The notes below the pieces were generated by a model. It was given only the letters and a program-made list of their open reading frames with translations. It was not told where the DNA came from and did no database searches. From assembly GCF_047663525.1 (NCBI RefSeq), contig NC_092588.1, forward strand, positions 93,741,501 through 93,805,500: a stretch of DNA of 64,000 nucleotides. Direction: 5' to 3'. Origin of the DNA: Anas platyrhynchos (lineage: Eukaryota; Chordata; Aves; Anseriformes; Anatidae). This document shows, piece after piece, positions 22,266 through 35,099 of the stretch. Positions within the stretch are counted from its first letter, which is position 1; each line of letters begins with the position of its first letter. Made by a program: the position numbers and the translations under genes.

Positions 22266-25200
22266 TTGACCTGTAAGAAAGTGCTGCTTAGGGGATGATC
22301 TAGGGCACTGAAATAAACACAAGGACTTCTCTGAGCAGGAAATGTCCCTTATAGCTGGTTTGCAGAAATGTAGCCCCACAAATCATGCACTGGGAGGATT
22401 CACACATTGCCTCTTTATATTCAATTTTTTCATCTAAGCTTCCCTTAAAGTATCCTTAATGACTTCGTCCTGAAAACATACCTTAATGAGTGTTAGCAGT
22501 CTAAAATCAACTTGGATAGAGCTAGTAAGATACTGGAAACTAATCAGAGATTAGAGATCATCTCCTGCAATTTAGATGAGCGGGGAGATGGAATCCACTG
22601 AGTAAACAGAGCCAAGGATACAGTCTAGACACAACAGTTTCCAAGCAACACATCACCTTCTCTTAATAGCCTGTAGGGTCTTTAGACAGCTAAGTCGTAT
22701 TGCTACTTTAAGTAACTGGATAAGCAGATTTCCTTTGCATTTCCACTGCCTGCAGCCTCATTCAGCAATAGGCAGCTGCTAGCAACAGACTGCTTTTGCA
22801 TATAAATGTATGTCCTGAGATTCTTGTTTGCTGTTTATGGATATTGGCCTTGCTGATTTCTGGTTTTGCAGTTCTCCCCCTTATCCCCCACAAATCTCCA
22901 CAGTGGACAATTGAGAAGTTTCCCTGTTCAGAGGGCATTGTCCTGAAGTTAGGACATGCTCTTTATCAGGAAGACAACAAGTAATTAAAGGACTACAATG
23001 ACTTACATGCAGTAGCGGTTCTACTTTGCATGATGGTATCACATGCCCTCACCAGTGTACTCTGGTACTTTAGAGTTATTGCCAGAGACAGCCACATATC
23101 AGGCTGACTACTAACAAAAGCAGTTAAGGCCTGGAAAACACCTGGCTGCTCCCATGCAGTGCAGAACACAAGGCAGCAGATGCTATGGGATTCAGTTTGG
23201 GTCAACCTGAAGGGCTCTGCACTGCCTTGCTTGGAAACAAGGTACAGGCACCACCTTCCTTCTCTCTGTCTGCAGAAACACATGCTGTTTTTATTATATC
23301 CCCTATTTTCCACAGCATTACTCAACAATAATGGTTTCATCCTGACTGTTCTAAGCCAGCACTGGAATTCACTTTATTAACAGGAAGACATTTTGAAGAC
23401 CCCAAGAGACATCCCTCCCTCTAGTGGCCCATGTGTCTTTCAAAACTGGCTCAGCAAACAACTCAAGTAAAGCAATGATGGGTGAGGAATCCAGTGCTCA
23501 TCTACTTTCAAACAGAGCACCGTTGACAGAATTTCTTTATTAAGTAAAACCACTAGCAGACAAGCTTTTCTATAACACTGCAAATTCTTACCTAAAGAAA
23601 GAGTAGTTAAGGAAAAAAAATACTCTTCCCAGTATTCCATGACCTTTTTCATACTCACTTCTCAAATTCTCTTGAATAATTTATTGATTGATTTACAGGC
23701 TACTAGTTGTTAAAGGAACCCATAGAGTGGTTTTGTTCTGGCTTCAAGTTCTAATCCAGATCTCTGCTCTGACTGGCAGTTGTTGCAGGACAAACAAGTA
23801 TCAGTTTGCAGGGCCATCTTTTTCACCAGCGTTACCAAATACAGATGTATTACAGTATTTATTGAAGTGCAGCCTGTCATTCATCTGGAAGAAACCCCAC
23901 CACATGAGTAGCTCTCTTCCAGAGAGAGGCTGAGACTAACTCCTCTAGAACAGGGGTAGTCCGCTAGTCGATTTTTTCAGGATTCCCGGGTATGGACCAT
24001 TTTTTAACCTTTCTTGCTACTTAAATATTGATGCAAAGATCAGAGAATCTATTAATGTCATTTGCTGGGTCCATCTAAAAGAACAACCTTCTAGTTCACA
24101 TGGTGGACAGCTACCAACACAAGTGTAGTGCCTCCTCTTTCATGGAGTTCAATGTTCCATTGCGATATCAAAGACTTGTCCTTCCATACTTCCCTGATTG
24201 GGAGAGGGACCACAAAAACAGCTACAACTAAATCCCCTCTTTGAGGTGCACGGCCAGTCTTCCTGCAACCATGGCTGCAGAATTGAGTTAATCTAAGCTT
24301 GGAGAATTGAGCCTAGATTGTTTTTTTTTTGTTTGTTTCTGTTTTGTTCTGCATAATCACAGCAATGATGATTTAAAATAAACCAAAATATTTTTTTTTA
24401 ATCAGTCCCTGAATGAATTTCAGAACTGTGATGTCACATTTCACAGGTGAAAGGCATTCTAAAATAACAGACCAAATTTGAGCACACATTACTGGCTTCA
24501 TTTTAAAACATTGTGCATTTTGCTTATTTAAGAAAATGCATGGTCCTCTTTTACCTACAATTTTAGACCTCAAGCCAACAGCTGTCATTTTGTTTTAATC
24601 ATGATCATCCCAGAACAAGTCACAGTATTTATTAAGTCAGTTAACATGGCTTATGGCAGAAATTTAAAAGAAGAAATAATATCTCTTGAAGTAATCAGAT
24701 GGTTAATTACAAGAGGATCACATACATCACCATTAAGTTACACTTCTAACTTCCACCAAAAAAAACCAAAAAAACCCACAGAACTTCTTAGCATAAAATT
24801 ACATTTGCTTTAGAAAAACATACATAAAACAACGTTGGTATATTTTATTTCAAAAGAATGTTGTATCAACTCTCTAGCAATGCAGTTTAAGACTTGTTCA
24901 TAAAGAGATCTATCACAGGCATGTAACAAAAATTAATGCACGCCAAAAAGTATAAATCCTGGTTTGATATTTTTTTGTATCAACTGGAAAACAGTAGGCA
25001 TGGAGCATCCAGAAAGGAAACAAGAAAATATTCATCTTAAGAATTTTTGGTCTGGCAACTTCTATGTTGCTGTGCATTTGGGACATGCTCCTGACTACAC
25101 CAAATAAAGATGTATGGAGAGTCTTTGGAGGATGGCAGATCCTTACTGCAATAATACACATAACCCTCTAAGAACATTTCCATTTTGCTAGCAACAGCAG

Positions 25201-28200
25201 CACAGTAGAGCAACATTGAGTGACCCTGTAAATCAACCCCAAACACATGAAAAGCAACAGTAGTCTGAACTGTTCCCCAAATTAATCTATAAAAGGCCCG
25301 TCATGTTCTTTAACTTGCTAAATACCAATCTCATGCACACTTCCACATAATGCCACTGAGCCACTTTAACCAAGGGTGTCACACAAATTCTGTACACTAA
25401 AGCCATCCAGGAGGATTAAGGGAAAGAATTGCTGTCTAAAACTCAAATAATCTCTTCTGCCCTATACTGTAAGATTAGAATAGTACAGTCTGCAACATCG
25501 CAGCACGTTAGGTAAGCTCTTACACAGGCTATAAACAGGGTATGGTTTTACAGCAGTGTACGCTGCCTACATAATCTCTCCTTACTGGAAGGTTTCTGAG
25601 TACATTATGCATCTTTAGGGCAACTGCAAACTGATTGTAATCAGGTTGACAGAATAGGATAAATGCAGAACTGATTTTTGTTTAATATTTAAAACTTAAG
25701 CTTCAACAAGGGTTCATGATTTCAAGTTTTATAATGGGCTTAGATAAATTTAGAACCAAGCTCTCAAGGAAGTTTAATTACAGCTTTTAAAGATACACAA
25801 ACAGGAATGGCAATGTTAGTGGTCATTCAGTCCAGGAGAATCTAAGTTAATAAAGCAGATTTAAGACAAACTTAAGTCCTACTAAGTTTTTCCACTCTTC
25901 TCCCCCACCTCCCCCCAGCCCCTGCCCCCAGGAGTTCACCAGAATAAAATGCTTTTTTCTTTTTTCTTTTTTTTTTTTTGCAAAGAACGTGTACAATTTG
26001 GCAGACCACAGGTGGTCAAGTCTCTGATAATTTACACAACTAGAAAGTTTACATACTTAAGTCACCACATCTCATCTGCTACAAGTACTGACTGCTGCCA
26101 GTTTGAGAAGCAATTGTCTCATTGCTCACAGCTGCATTAAATAGGCTCTAAAAAGACAATTCAAATTGATGCAACAGCTTACTCCAGTTTATTAGCTGAA
26201 AGCCAGCTGCAAAAGCCTAACATACCTATGTAAATCAAGGCTATGAATTTGAAACAACAATCCATTCACACAACCAGAGCTAGTGATTAAGCCTAAATAT
26301 CATTCAGGCAGTGCTGGAGATTTGGAGTACACATGCCAACAAAAAGAAACAACCACTTTGTCATCCAAGCTTGCACACTCTCAATCCTTATCACTGGGTT
26401 TTAGAAGTATTTTCTATTACTAGCTCCCTTTTCCTGTCTCAAATATTATGGGTGACACACTATCTTATTTTCTAACTTATTTTGAAATATGTGAAAAGTT
26501 TGAAAACCGCCTTCACCATGGAATCATGTATTGCATTAATTCTTTTCTGAAGTCCCGTGTTTTTCAGCATTCTTGAAACATCAGCCTGTATTTCAAATAG
26601 GCTGAGCTCTGAGAAAGAATTTCTAGTATTACACAATAGAATATGAAACTGTAGAGGCTTTTCCTCTGTAAAATGCAGATTTATAACTAACCTTGAGCCC
26701 AATCTCAAGACACTACTCTTATTTAAAAAACATACAAGTTTCTCTTTACCCCTCTAAAAGATGAGGTTTTGTTCACTGCCACAAATCCCATCTATTTAAA
26801 CTCAAAATGTACTGCTTGTTCTCTCAATTTTGACCTTCAAAGTCAAAACACAAAACCCTACCACTACAGCACAAAAATCAAGCTCCCTATCAACTCAAGA
26901 TTCCTCCTATCAGAAAGGACTTTCAAATGAAGGGAAAGTTTTTTTTTTTTTTCTTATTTCAAGTAGAATGACTACAGAGAAATGACTCAAGCTTCAGCAG
27001 TAAGTTAATGGAACATCATCTGAAATGAAGACTGACTCGGTAACATGTGAGACTTGTTAATAATTCGTTAATCTCCAGCTCAAAAACCCACTAGAAGAAT
27101 TCATGTAGTAACACTGAAATAGCAGACTACTGCTTTTTTTTTTTTTTTTTTTCTTTTGGGCAGGGGAACAAGCTTTAAGTGTCTTTCTGGTATTTGATAA
27201 AATGGAGATCAGTAAGTGCTATGTATCCCCAAAGGATTAATCATTTTAATACTCATGAATCTGGACTAGGCAAACCTGTGGTACAATGACTTGATTCTAC
27301 TAATGTGTTAAGACTAGCATAAGATTTCAGTTGTGTGCGCTGACATTTTGTTTTGCTTTCCTTCCTCATCCTGAGTACATTATACCTTAAGAGTTTACTG
27401 TTTTCTCGAACACCCCGCTTCTGGAACAGTACAAACTGTAACACCAGGAAAAAATTGTGGAGTGACTGGACACTGGATTCTTACAAGTAGAATTACCTAG
27501 ACAAGAGTACAAAGTTGTCATATGAATGCTCTATAATGGTTCTCTAATTGTTGTTAGCGACATAAGATTTCATATCTAAATTAATTAAATGAATTAAAAT
27601 GAGTTAAAATTTAGCATTTGTCTAGAAAGGCAAGTCTCTGAACTTGAAAGAGTATGGATACAGGCAGTAAAAACTAATGTTTTGCACATTTCCTGACTAC
27701 TTAGGTAGTCACATTTTTCCTGAATAAGCTGCCAATAAGTTTCAGTAGTAGAGAAATCTTTCTTCCTTTACAAGGAATACATGACACTACAAGGCTTTTT
27801 TTTTTTTTTAATTAAAAATAAATAAATACATAAATAAATAAAGAACTCCCCACTATTCTTATGGTTTGCCAGCTCAGTGTTGTTTCAGCTGTTTCAGAGA
27901 AAATTTCCATGTCTACCTCACAATGAAGAAAGCAGCCTCATGTTTGACCAGGTAAAAATCATTTCATTCTGTTAAGAGTCTTATCTTGCAAGAATACCAA
28001 ACACTGACAGCTAACTAAAATTAGATGAGGAGCTTGGTTTAAAAAGTATTATAACTTCAAATAACACCAAATTAATTACTTGCTAGAAAAGTAGCCCAAA
28101 TCATCTTTCTGTAATAACACCCAAACCCCACAGCAATAAATCTCCATGTTAACCATTAATCACAGTAAGGCTTTTCAAACTTGGAAAAAACTTTAGTGTG

Positions 28201-28648
28201 GAGCCTGTTCCCTCCTTTACTTCTGCAACTAACACTACCAGCTAATTAAAGTATTGTACTTGCCAACATTAAATGCTCAGTCATTGCAGAAGCCAATTCA
28301 AGATCTTTCTCCTTCACTCACTAGCAGAAGAGATACAAAATTCTATGTACTTCCTTCAAATCTTTTGGCAGTAGCATCTAAGACCTAGATGTTTAACATG
28401 CTCTCAGTAACAGCGGCTTTAAGTATTTCAGCTTATGTTAGTCCTATTATACTTAACACCACTACTACACAGTCACTGTAGTAAGTTTCGGAAAGAAGAC
28501 TCAGTTACTCAGCAAACAATGTCTTACTACACTGCTACCTAGATATGCCTACACAAGAGACTTAAAGCTCTCGTTTTACCGCTACAGCATATGATCGCAT
28601 CAAGCTAGTCTACTAATTAGCTAATACTTCATCACATAGATTTGCCAA
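22266..28648. other. Intergenic region between CR1-B and EIF1B
   Basis: AT-rich DNA without a recognisable exon. Homopolymer runs occur at about 25,966-25,979, 26,939-26,952 and 27,135-27,152, and an (AAAT)n-like stretch at about 27,810-27,842. The right part may belong to long 3'UTR isoforms of EIF1B. ENTPD3, the neighbour of EIF1B in human, was looked for and not seen. Confidence 0.5.
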
Positions 28649-28654
28649 TTTATT
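28649..28654 (-). terminator. Candidate EIF1B poly(A) signal
   Basis: AATAAA on the minus strand, about 450 bases beyond the EIF1B stop. This is a plausible 3'UTR length. It was assigned by position only, and later signals are also possible. Confidence 0.4.
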
Positions 28655-29101
28655 CAATAAGCAGTGAGATGTACTTGCCACAAATCAGTTTTAGCCATCC
28701 TGTAGCAAGGCTACTATACTAGTTTTATACTTAAGCTCAAGCATTTCAAGATATTCCAGAAAATACATGAATAAACTTATATTTTTTAAGCAATACATAC
28801 TATTTTAAGACAACCCACGCAGGTAAGTCAGATGAAGAGTAAAACTGAACAATCATCACTAAAACATTTCCATTGGAAATGTGCTGAAGTTCACAATTGT
28901 CTTCATTACCACCTTACTGAAGTTTTCTTATGTGTTTCTAGTCTACATACCATACATTTCACACAGTCATACAAATCTGAACCAGATTTTAAACATTCAG
29001 GTAACAGGGAAGTCCATTCACTGCAAAGATTCATTTTTCACAGAAGAGCCAGGCTAGGTAAGACCAAATACTGCAGGATTCTTCACAGGAGTACAGGTAT
29101 T

Positions 29102-32100
29102 TTAGAAACCATGAACTTTCAGTTGTTCTTCCTTGACAATGCCAATCTAAAGGAAAAAAACAACATATTTCAGTAAAGCTTACATGTTTATAGAGTGTTG
29201 TGATATCAAATTACCACAATCTTGTACTTTGATCAAAAAAACTGAAATACAAGTATATCCTCAAGAAAGCAGCATTCTGTTTCCAAAACGTTTCTGGTTC
29301 ACACAGAATTTACTATTCAAAAAATATAATTTTCTTAGATACTGCATTTGTTCTGTAGTCCTAGCAATTACTCTTTGGCAGTTTAGAAACTCTCCACCAT
29401 GGTTTACACCAGTAAGTGAGTGGTGATTGCTTCTTTCCTCTGTAGTAGTTTCAGTCTCAAAATTACTGTTTGCAAACACTTCATTTTACAAATAAAGAAC
29501 CTGAATTGTACTTCAAGAAAACAGGTTGTATGTTGTAGTGCGGTAAATGCACTCTAAGGCACTTTGATTCTTGTAGGATGAGAGTAAACCTCCAATAAGT
29601 GATTCAAGTGTCAATTTACTTTTTGGCTGCAAGCATAAAGGAAGAGCGGACATCTGCTTAATTAACATCAGTGGTCACCTGTTACACCATTGCTTCCACA
29701 CAGGTTCAGAATATTGCAAGATGATTATCTTTACTCTCTCACCTCCAAAAGGAATTGGCAAATATTCTTCCTCTGGTCACCTTGAAGCTGGATAACTTCA
29801 CCGTATTCAGGATGTTCAATCACAGTACCATTACAAGCAAATTTCTAGAAAGAGACATTCATGTTTTAAGACACTGAATGTACATTATGATTTTGCTTAG
29901 AAAGTCTTTTCTGCTTTTCTTTTTCTGAATCTTGTCACAGAAGCTGCTTGCTAAATACTGATGTCAAGCAAGGCAAAGGCGTGATCTGGTCTACACTAGT
30001 TTTGAGAGTAAATGGAGTATGTTTGGTAATGCTTACAGACTAACCAAGCTGCTGATAGTAAATTCAAGTAAAGATAGGATTAGCCACCATGAAGGAGAAA
30101 CTAGCCAATGCTCATTACAAGAATGAAAAACAAAGGCTTAAGATACAGTCTTTCAACTCTGCATTACTTTAAAATATTTTCATACTACTACAAGAATGAT
30201 CTCTACTTCAACAGTAACCCAACAATGAAAGAAGCTGGAATGCAAAAATAGTTCTACTTTGAACTGATCTTATACTTCACATCAACACCCAGAATATTTT
30301 TTACTTAATTCTTTATAGGAGAGAAATCTTTAGCTTTTTAGCATGAAGCAATGTCACTGGACACCAAGAGGAGTTTTGAGAAAGACAGAGAAAGGGATCA
30401 AGCTGAATATGGAAGTGATGTGCACAGGCAAGAATGAGATAAAACAACTGTTTTGTTATTTAGCATTAATAACTATCATTCTCCTTTATATAGTACCTTT
30501 ATTCTTAAAATCAAATCAAGAACTTCACCTTTTTGAAGGCTTTCACAAGTTTCTTCTTGTCATAGTCATCTGCAATTCCCTGAACAGTTGTTAGTGTCTT
30601 TCTTCCGTTTCGCTGTTGGATCCTTATATGAATGTAATCCTCAGTCCCTGCTGGGAGTAAGTCGTCACCCTTTGTTGCATCAGCAAAGGGGTCTGCAAAA
30701 AGAAAAAGTTTTTTTTAATTCCCATGCAAGATAAACTCGAGCTATCAGACAAGTTCCTCACCTCCCAAAGGTTGGTCTTTAGGGGGTAACTTTGCCATTT
30801 TCTCCCATTTTAAAACACATTCTACTTTCTTCTACATCTGTATTATCCCTTACCTAGCCTACTAACTCACCACAGTGCTCTCATGCATCTAGCTTCTTTA
30901 ATACCTTCCTGAACATGGACAATTGCCAGCTACAGTATTGATTGACTGCACTATTTCTTGTAAGCCATGAATCATGAAGCTCTGCACCTGAAAAATGGTT
31001 TTTAAAGAACGTTAAGTGCACATAATGTTTTAGACAGCCATATACTTTTTAAGTAAAATACAGTTTGCAGGGAGAGGTTATATCTTTTATCAGATAATTG
31101 GTTTAGAAAAATAAAAGAGCTCTTGCAAACACGCTCAGTTCAGGAATCAAGTTCCGGAATCTTACACTCTTGACAGCTACTGCACTACAAGCTTAAGCCA
31201 TGAATGTAATTTGTAACTCATAACCTAAACAAAACACAGCAACAGACATTAACAGATGACTACAGCTGTTTCTAAACCAGCACTGTTCAGTCAGTCAGTA
31301 GTTTTAGGCCATAAGTGTAACACAGTTCACTTATACTTCAACTACAGAAAGGTCCGTTCTCAAATGCTTCCAAGCTTAAATATACCTAACATTTAAAACT
31401 GGAAGGCATTGAAAAATAAAGGTTTCCAAGTTATGCTTCTTGTTCTCCGCAAAAGCTTATTTAATATTGACGCTATTCTACCTAGAAGTTTCCTAATCAG
31501 TAGGTCCTCCAAATAAACCTTGAAGAATGAACTACTTTAAGTTGTTGGATTTTTGTTTTGTTTAACTTGGTATTAACATACCAAATAATTTTTGGATACT
31601 AGTCAGAACCATATCTACAGAAGAACCTCATCTACAGGAAACACAGGTTCAACATTTGTGCAAGTTATGACTTCCTGAACTTCCATCCAAAACACAAATC
31701 TAAGAACACCAATCAAGTTTTGCCATTCACTTAAAACAAACATACCAAAAGAATACAACTTCAGCAAAAAAAAGGAACGGAATTAATATTTCAAAGAAAA
31801 GGTAGACGAAAAAGGGAGCCTTGACACAAAGGTGGCTTGGCAGAGTTTAAGCTTAGGTTGGAGATTAGCCAACACTGTAGGAGTTTACACTGGATAACTT
31901 AAAAGAAATCCTGTGGGCTAAACTCCCAAATGATGATTTACATAACCTCCTAATATGTCTCCTACGTGCACAAAGCCAGAGTTAAAACAATAAAAGCTTG
32001 ACAACATTATCTTACAAAGTCTTTTTTTGCTTGCTTTTGTTATCTATAGATGAGGAAGTTGGAGAACCACAGCCCAGTAAGGTAAACTTCCATACTAATA

Positions 32101-32441
32101 CAAGAGAAATAACCTACCACCCATACAGCTCAATCTGTGCAAATAGTATCATAGGTAGGGCATATCATGTTTTGGGGCATTAGCAAGGAAAAGGCAGTCT
32201 TGCAGTAAAGCAAGGCGCTTTTTTAATTGGAGCAGAGGCAGTAAGCAGAAAATCCCCTTCCCTGACACCATACCCGGCCTCCCTCTGCCCACCTAGACGT
32301 TAAGACCTTGGAGGCTGCAGCCATCAGCGAGTCCTGCTCGGGGTGCTCCCAGACACCCAGGCAAGCGACGGGCCGGGGGACAGGAGCGGGGCGGCGTAGG
32401 CTCCCCTTACCGAAGGACTGGAGGTTCTGGATAGAGGACAT
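29102..32441 (-). CDS. EIF1B: Eukaryotic translation initiation factor 1B
   Basis: SUI1-family factor that binds the 40S subunit and enforces start-codon fidelity. Four coding exons join exactly: 32,411-32,441 (MSSIQNLQSF plus one base), 30,529-30,692, 29,743-29,844 and 29,102-29,146. The total is 342 bases, or 113 residues plus TAA, the standard length. Donors are GTAAGG, GTGAAG and GTGAGA; every acceptor ends in AG. The core includes DDLLPAGTEDYIHIRIQQRN and TLTTVQGIADDYDKKKLVKA. LQSF near the start and LLEIGIVKEEQLKVHGF at the end match EIF1B rather than its paralogue EIF1. The intron pattern excludes a processed copy. All introns are short, and the 5' end lies in a CpG-rich promoter. Confidence 0.97.
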
Positions 32442-32720
32442 GCGATTCTGCGGCGGGAGGCTGGCGCAGCGTGGAAAAGGCCGCGGCTGACTCCGTTCCC
32501 GTCACGGCTCCAGCTCCGCAGCGCTGCCGGAGGTGAGGAGCAAGGAGGGGAGGAGCAGCGAGAGGAAAGGGAGGGGTAACGCATCTGCGAGGGAGGCGAA
32601 GGGGGGGGAGGACTAAACGCGAGAGCTAGGAGGAGAGGAGTGGTGACAGCCGCTTGTCCATAGCACACCGCCCCACAGCATGGTCAAGGGGCAGCAGCCG
32701 CCGCGTCTCCCCCTGAAACC
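32300..32720 (-). promoter_or_regulatory. CpG-rich promoter region of EIF1B
   Basis: A sharp rise in GC and CpG (gcagcg, ccgcgg, cgcagcgctgccgg) in an AT-rich neighbourhood, covering the first coding exon and about 280 bases upstream, with no clear TATA box. This is typical of a housekeeping gene. Divergent transcription to the right is possible but no coding exon was found there. Confidence 0.75.
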
Positions 32721-33598
32721 ACGGGCAACTGGAAATAACTTGCCTGGACACCCACTTCCACACAGTATAAGCCCTTGGTCACAGAAGCTTCTCATTATTG
32801 AGGCTAACTTTTGGGGTGCCCCCATGGGGTTCCCTTTGCTGTCCGGTTGCCTCTGTTTTGGGTGCTGCTGTTTCTTGGGTCTGTGTTCTCTGTGTTTCCA
32901 AGCTGGGCTGACCTTCCAAGCTGTCCTCGAATCGGGGTGAAAGAAAAAATTTCACCTTATCACTCCCCATTCAGACAATTTGGGAATAAAACCTCTTCTT
33001 CAGGTATGTCTTCCTGGACAAAAAGATGTTCAGTGCTAGGGGTGTGTTGGGGGAGACAGTCAGCACCACACAAAGCACCAGTGTCTCCTCACGTGCTTCT
33101 TCCCTTGTTGGGACTGCAGTGGTAAAAGCTTGCATTTAAACCTCTGCCTTGAAAAAACGTGCTTGCATTACAAAGCTTGACAGTCTTCAGGAGGTGATTA
33201 ATGGCTTTGCAGATGTACAATAACCTAGTTGCATTGGCATGCCTGCCAGGATATTTCTCCCTTCCTCCTTCCCTCCATCTCTCCCTCCCTCCCTGCAAAA
33301 TGCAGGGAGGTTTTCCTCTTTCCCCTGGGGGAAGCAGGATGATTTGTCATGGATCAAACCCTCTACCTACCTTGTGCTGCCATCAGTGAAGCCTTTCACT
33401 GCAATATGGCTTGCAGAGAAGGGTTGTCTAAGTCTTACCCAGGTGGCTGCAAAGGGCAATATGGGGACAGCAATGGGAGGATGGGGAGATGCTTCAGTCA
33501 CAGAGGTGTGCTGCAAATTTGAACAGTGTATGTGTATTGAGGATGCCAAGCTAGTCACAGAGAGACCTTCTGGGCAGATTGACCAAGCTCAAGACACC
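32721..33598. other. Intergenic, no gene seen
   Basis: The plus-strand open frame at 32,680-32,940 has no recognisable domain. A CT-rich low-complexity patch (ccctccctccctgc) lies near 33,250-33,300. Nothing else stands out. Confidence 0.45.
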
Positions 33599-35099
33599 TG
33601 TTATATATGGAGTGGTAATTCGTGTCGAGAAGATGGTTGATATTAAGAAAGAAGGGGGAGATTTGGGAGCGTGGCCATGGGGGTCGGAAAGCCCGTGGTT
33701 GATGAGAACATCAGACTCTTAACAATGAGGCCATCATGAATGTAAAAGAGTTTAGAGGGAACAAAGAAGGGTGATTCAGGAGACTCCATGCAGTCTTGGG
33801 TTTCTTGTTCTCCAGGCCTTAAGGCATGGAAGTTTCTGGGTGTTTGCTGTTGTTACATGCAAAGTTGTTTGACCAATGAAAAGTTGTTTTTGAAAAGGAC
33901 TGCTGTGGGGTAAAGGGTAGAAGAGGGGAGCCTGCCCTCAAGATAAAAAAAGAAAGGCAACACGATGAAGTTATGTGTAAAGAAGCAGGAAAAAAGGATT
34001 GAAGGGGAACAGGCTAGCAGGATGGAGACCAGGACGGGAACAGGCACATTGATTGCCACATGAATATAGGTTCGGCCAAACTCAGCAAACTGCTCAGAAA
34101 AGCTCGTACAGAAAGTCGCTGGAAATAGGCACACCGGAGCTGGAAAGAAGCTCAAGCTGAGAGAAGCGGACCCGCGCACACAACTGCCCCTCGCTGGTAA
34201 GCAGTTGCGCATTATGGGGAATCATATGTCCTTAGGAACAAAGACTGTCCTGGTAACCTTACAGCTTATTCTCCTTATTAACAATCAGACAGTTTATGAG
34301 CCTCAAATATGGGACCAAACTGAGGTCAAGGTGTGGGACTCTGCTACTAAAAACGACAAGGTTGCAGTGGGATTGCTCGGCACCTGGCGAGCAATCTCTG
34401 AGGCCTTAAAGAGCCCTGTGGGACCACACAGTCACAAACGTGTGGCTTGCCAGATAGTGAGGGAGCAGCGGGCTCCTTTACTGATCCGACCGCTACACGC
34501 CATCGCCATGGCCCCTCTGCTGCTACAGCCATCGAAGGCCTTTGCTGTTCTGCCCCCTGCTGACCTGGACGTGCCTTTTGACCCAGGCCTATTGGCCTTG
34601 AAAAGGAGATGGATATGCTTTTCTTCGATCCGGGAAGAACGGGATACATAAGGCCTGAAGACCGAGTTGCTTGACAACCTAAAGCGAGACATATTGTTCA
34701 AAAGGAATGGAAAATGGAGACTTGTTAGTAATCAAGAAAAGGAATGGAAATTGGAGACTGTTAAGTCATGGAACTTAAAGGATTGTTTGTTACCTTTCCT
34801 GATTGTAGGTATGTATAGGCATACTTGGGTTTAGTATGTAAAAGCAATGTTAAGTTGTCAAGCAACTCTGGCCACGCTCCCAAATCTCCCCCTTCTTTAT
34901 TAATATCAACCATCTTCTCGACACGATTTGCCACTCCATATATAACATGATGAAACTTTTTCCCAGCAGCAAAGCAGGCCTCCTGTTTTGCTCTTCCTTT
35001 TTTCCTTTTTTCCCTTTTTCTTCCAGCCCATAGTTTCTTTACCTTGTCTGGACAACTACCACTGTCTCTGTAAGGCATCATGATGAAATAGATCAGCAA
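33599..35099. mobile_element. Degenerate LTR-type element fragments in inverted orientation
   Basis: A 79-base arm at 33,599-33,677 is repeated in reverse complement at 34,869-34,947 with three differences. Both arms hold a purine-rich run (aagaagggggagat) followed by tttgggagcgtggcca, as in a polypurine tract and LTR start. On the minus strand the frame 34,761-35,099 leads into the arm with a basic stretch (WAGRKREKRKKGRAK). After the plus arm the sequence contains a CCAAT box (about 33,870) and open frames at 34,205-34,651. This suggests two pieces of one ERV family facing each other. The family was not identified. Confidence 0.5.

Noticed and set aside
29102-32441. EIF1 (paralogue) or a processed EIF1 copy
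   Set aside because: Three introns with proper splice sites exclude a retrocopy. The C-terminal IGIVKEEQLKVHGF and N-terminal LQSF fit EIF1B.
32680-32940. Divergent coding gene at the EIF1B CpG island
   Set aside because: The 86-codon frame has no recognised domain and no convincing splice structure; at most a noncoding divergent transcript.
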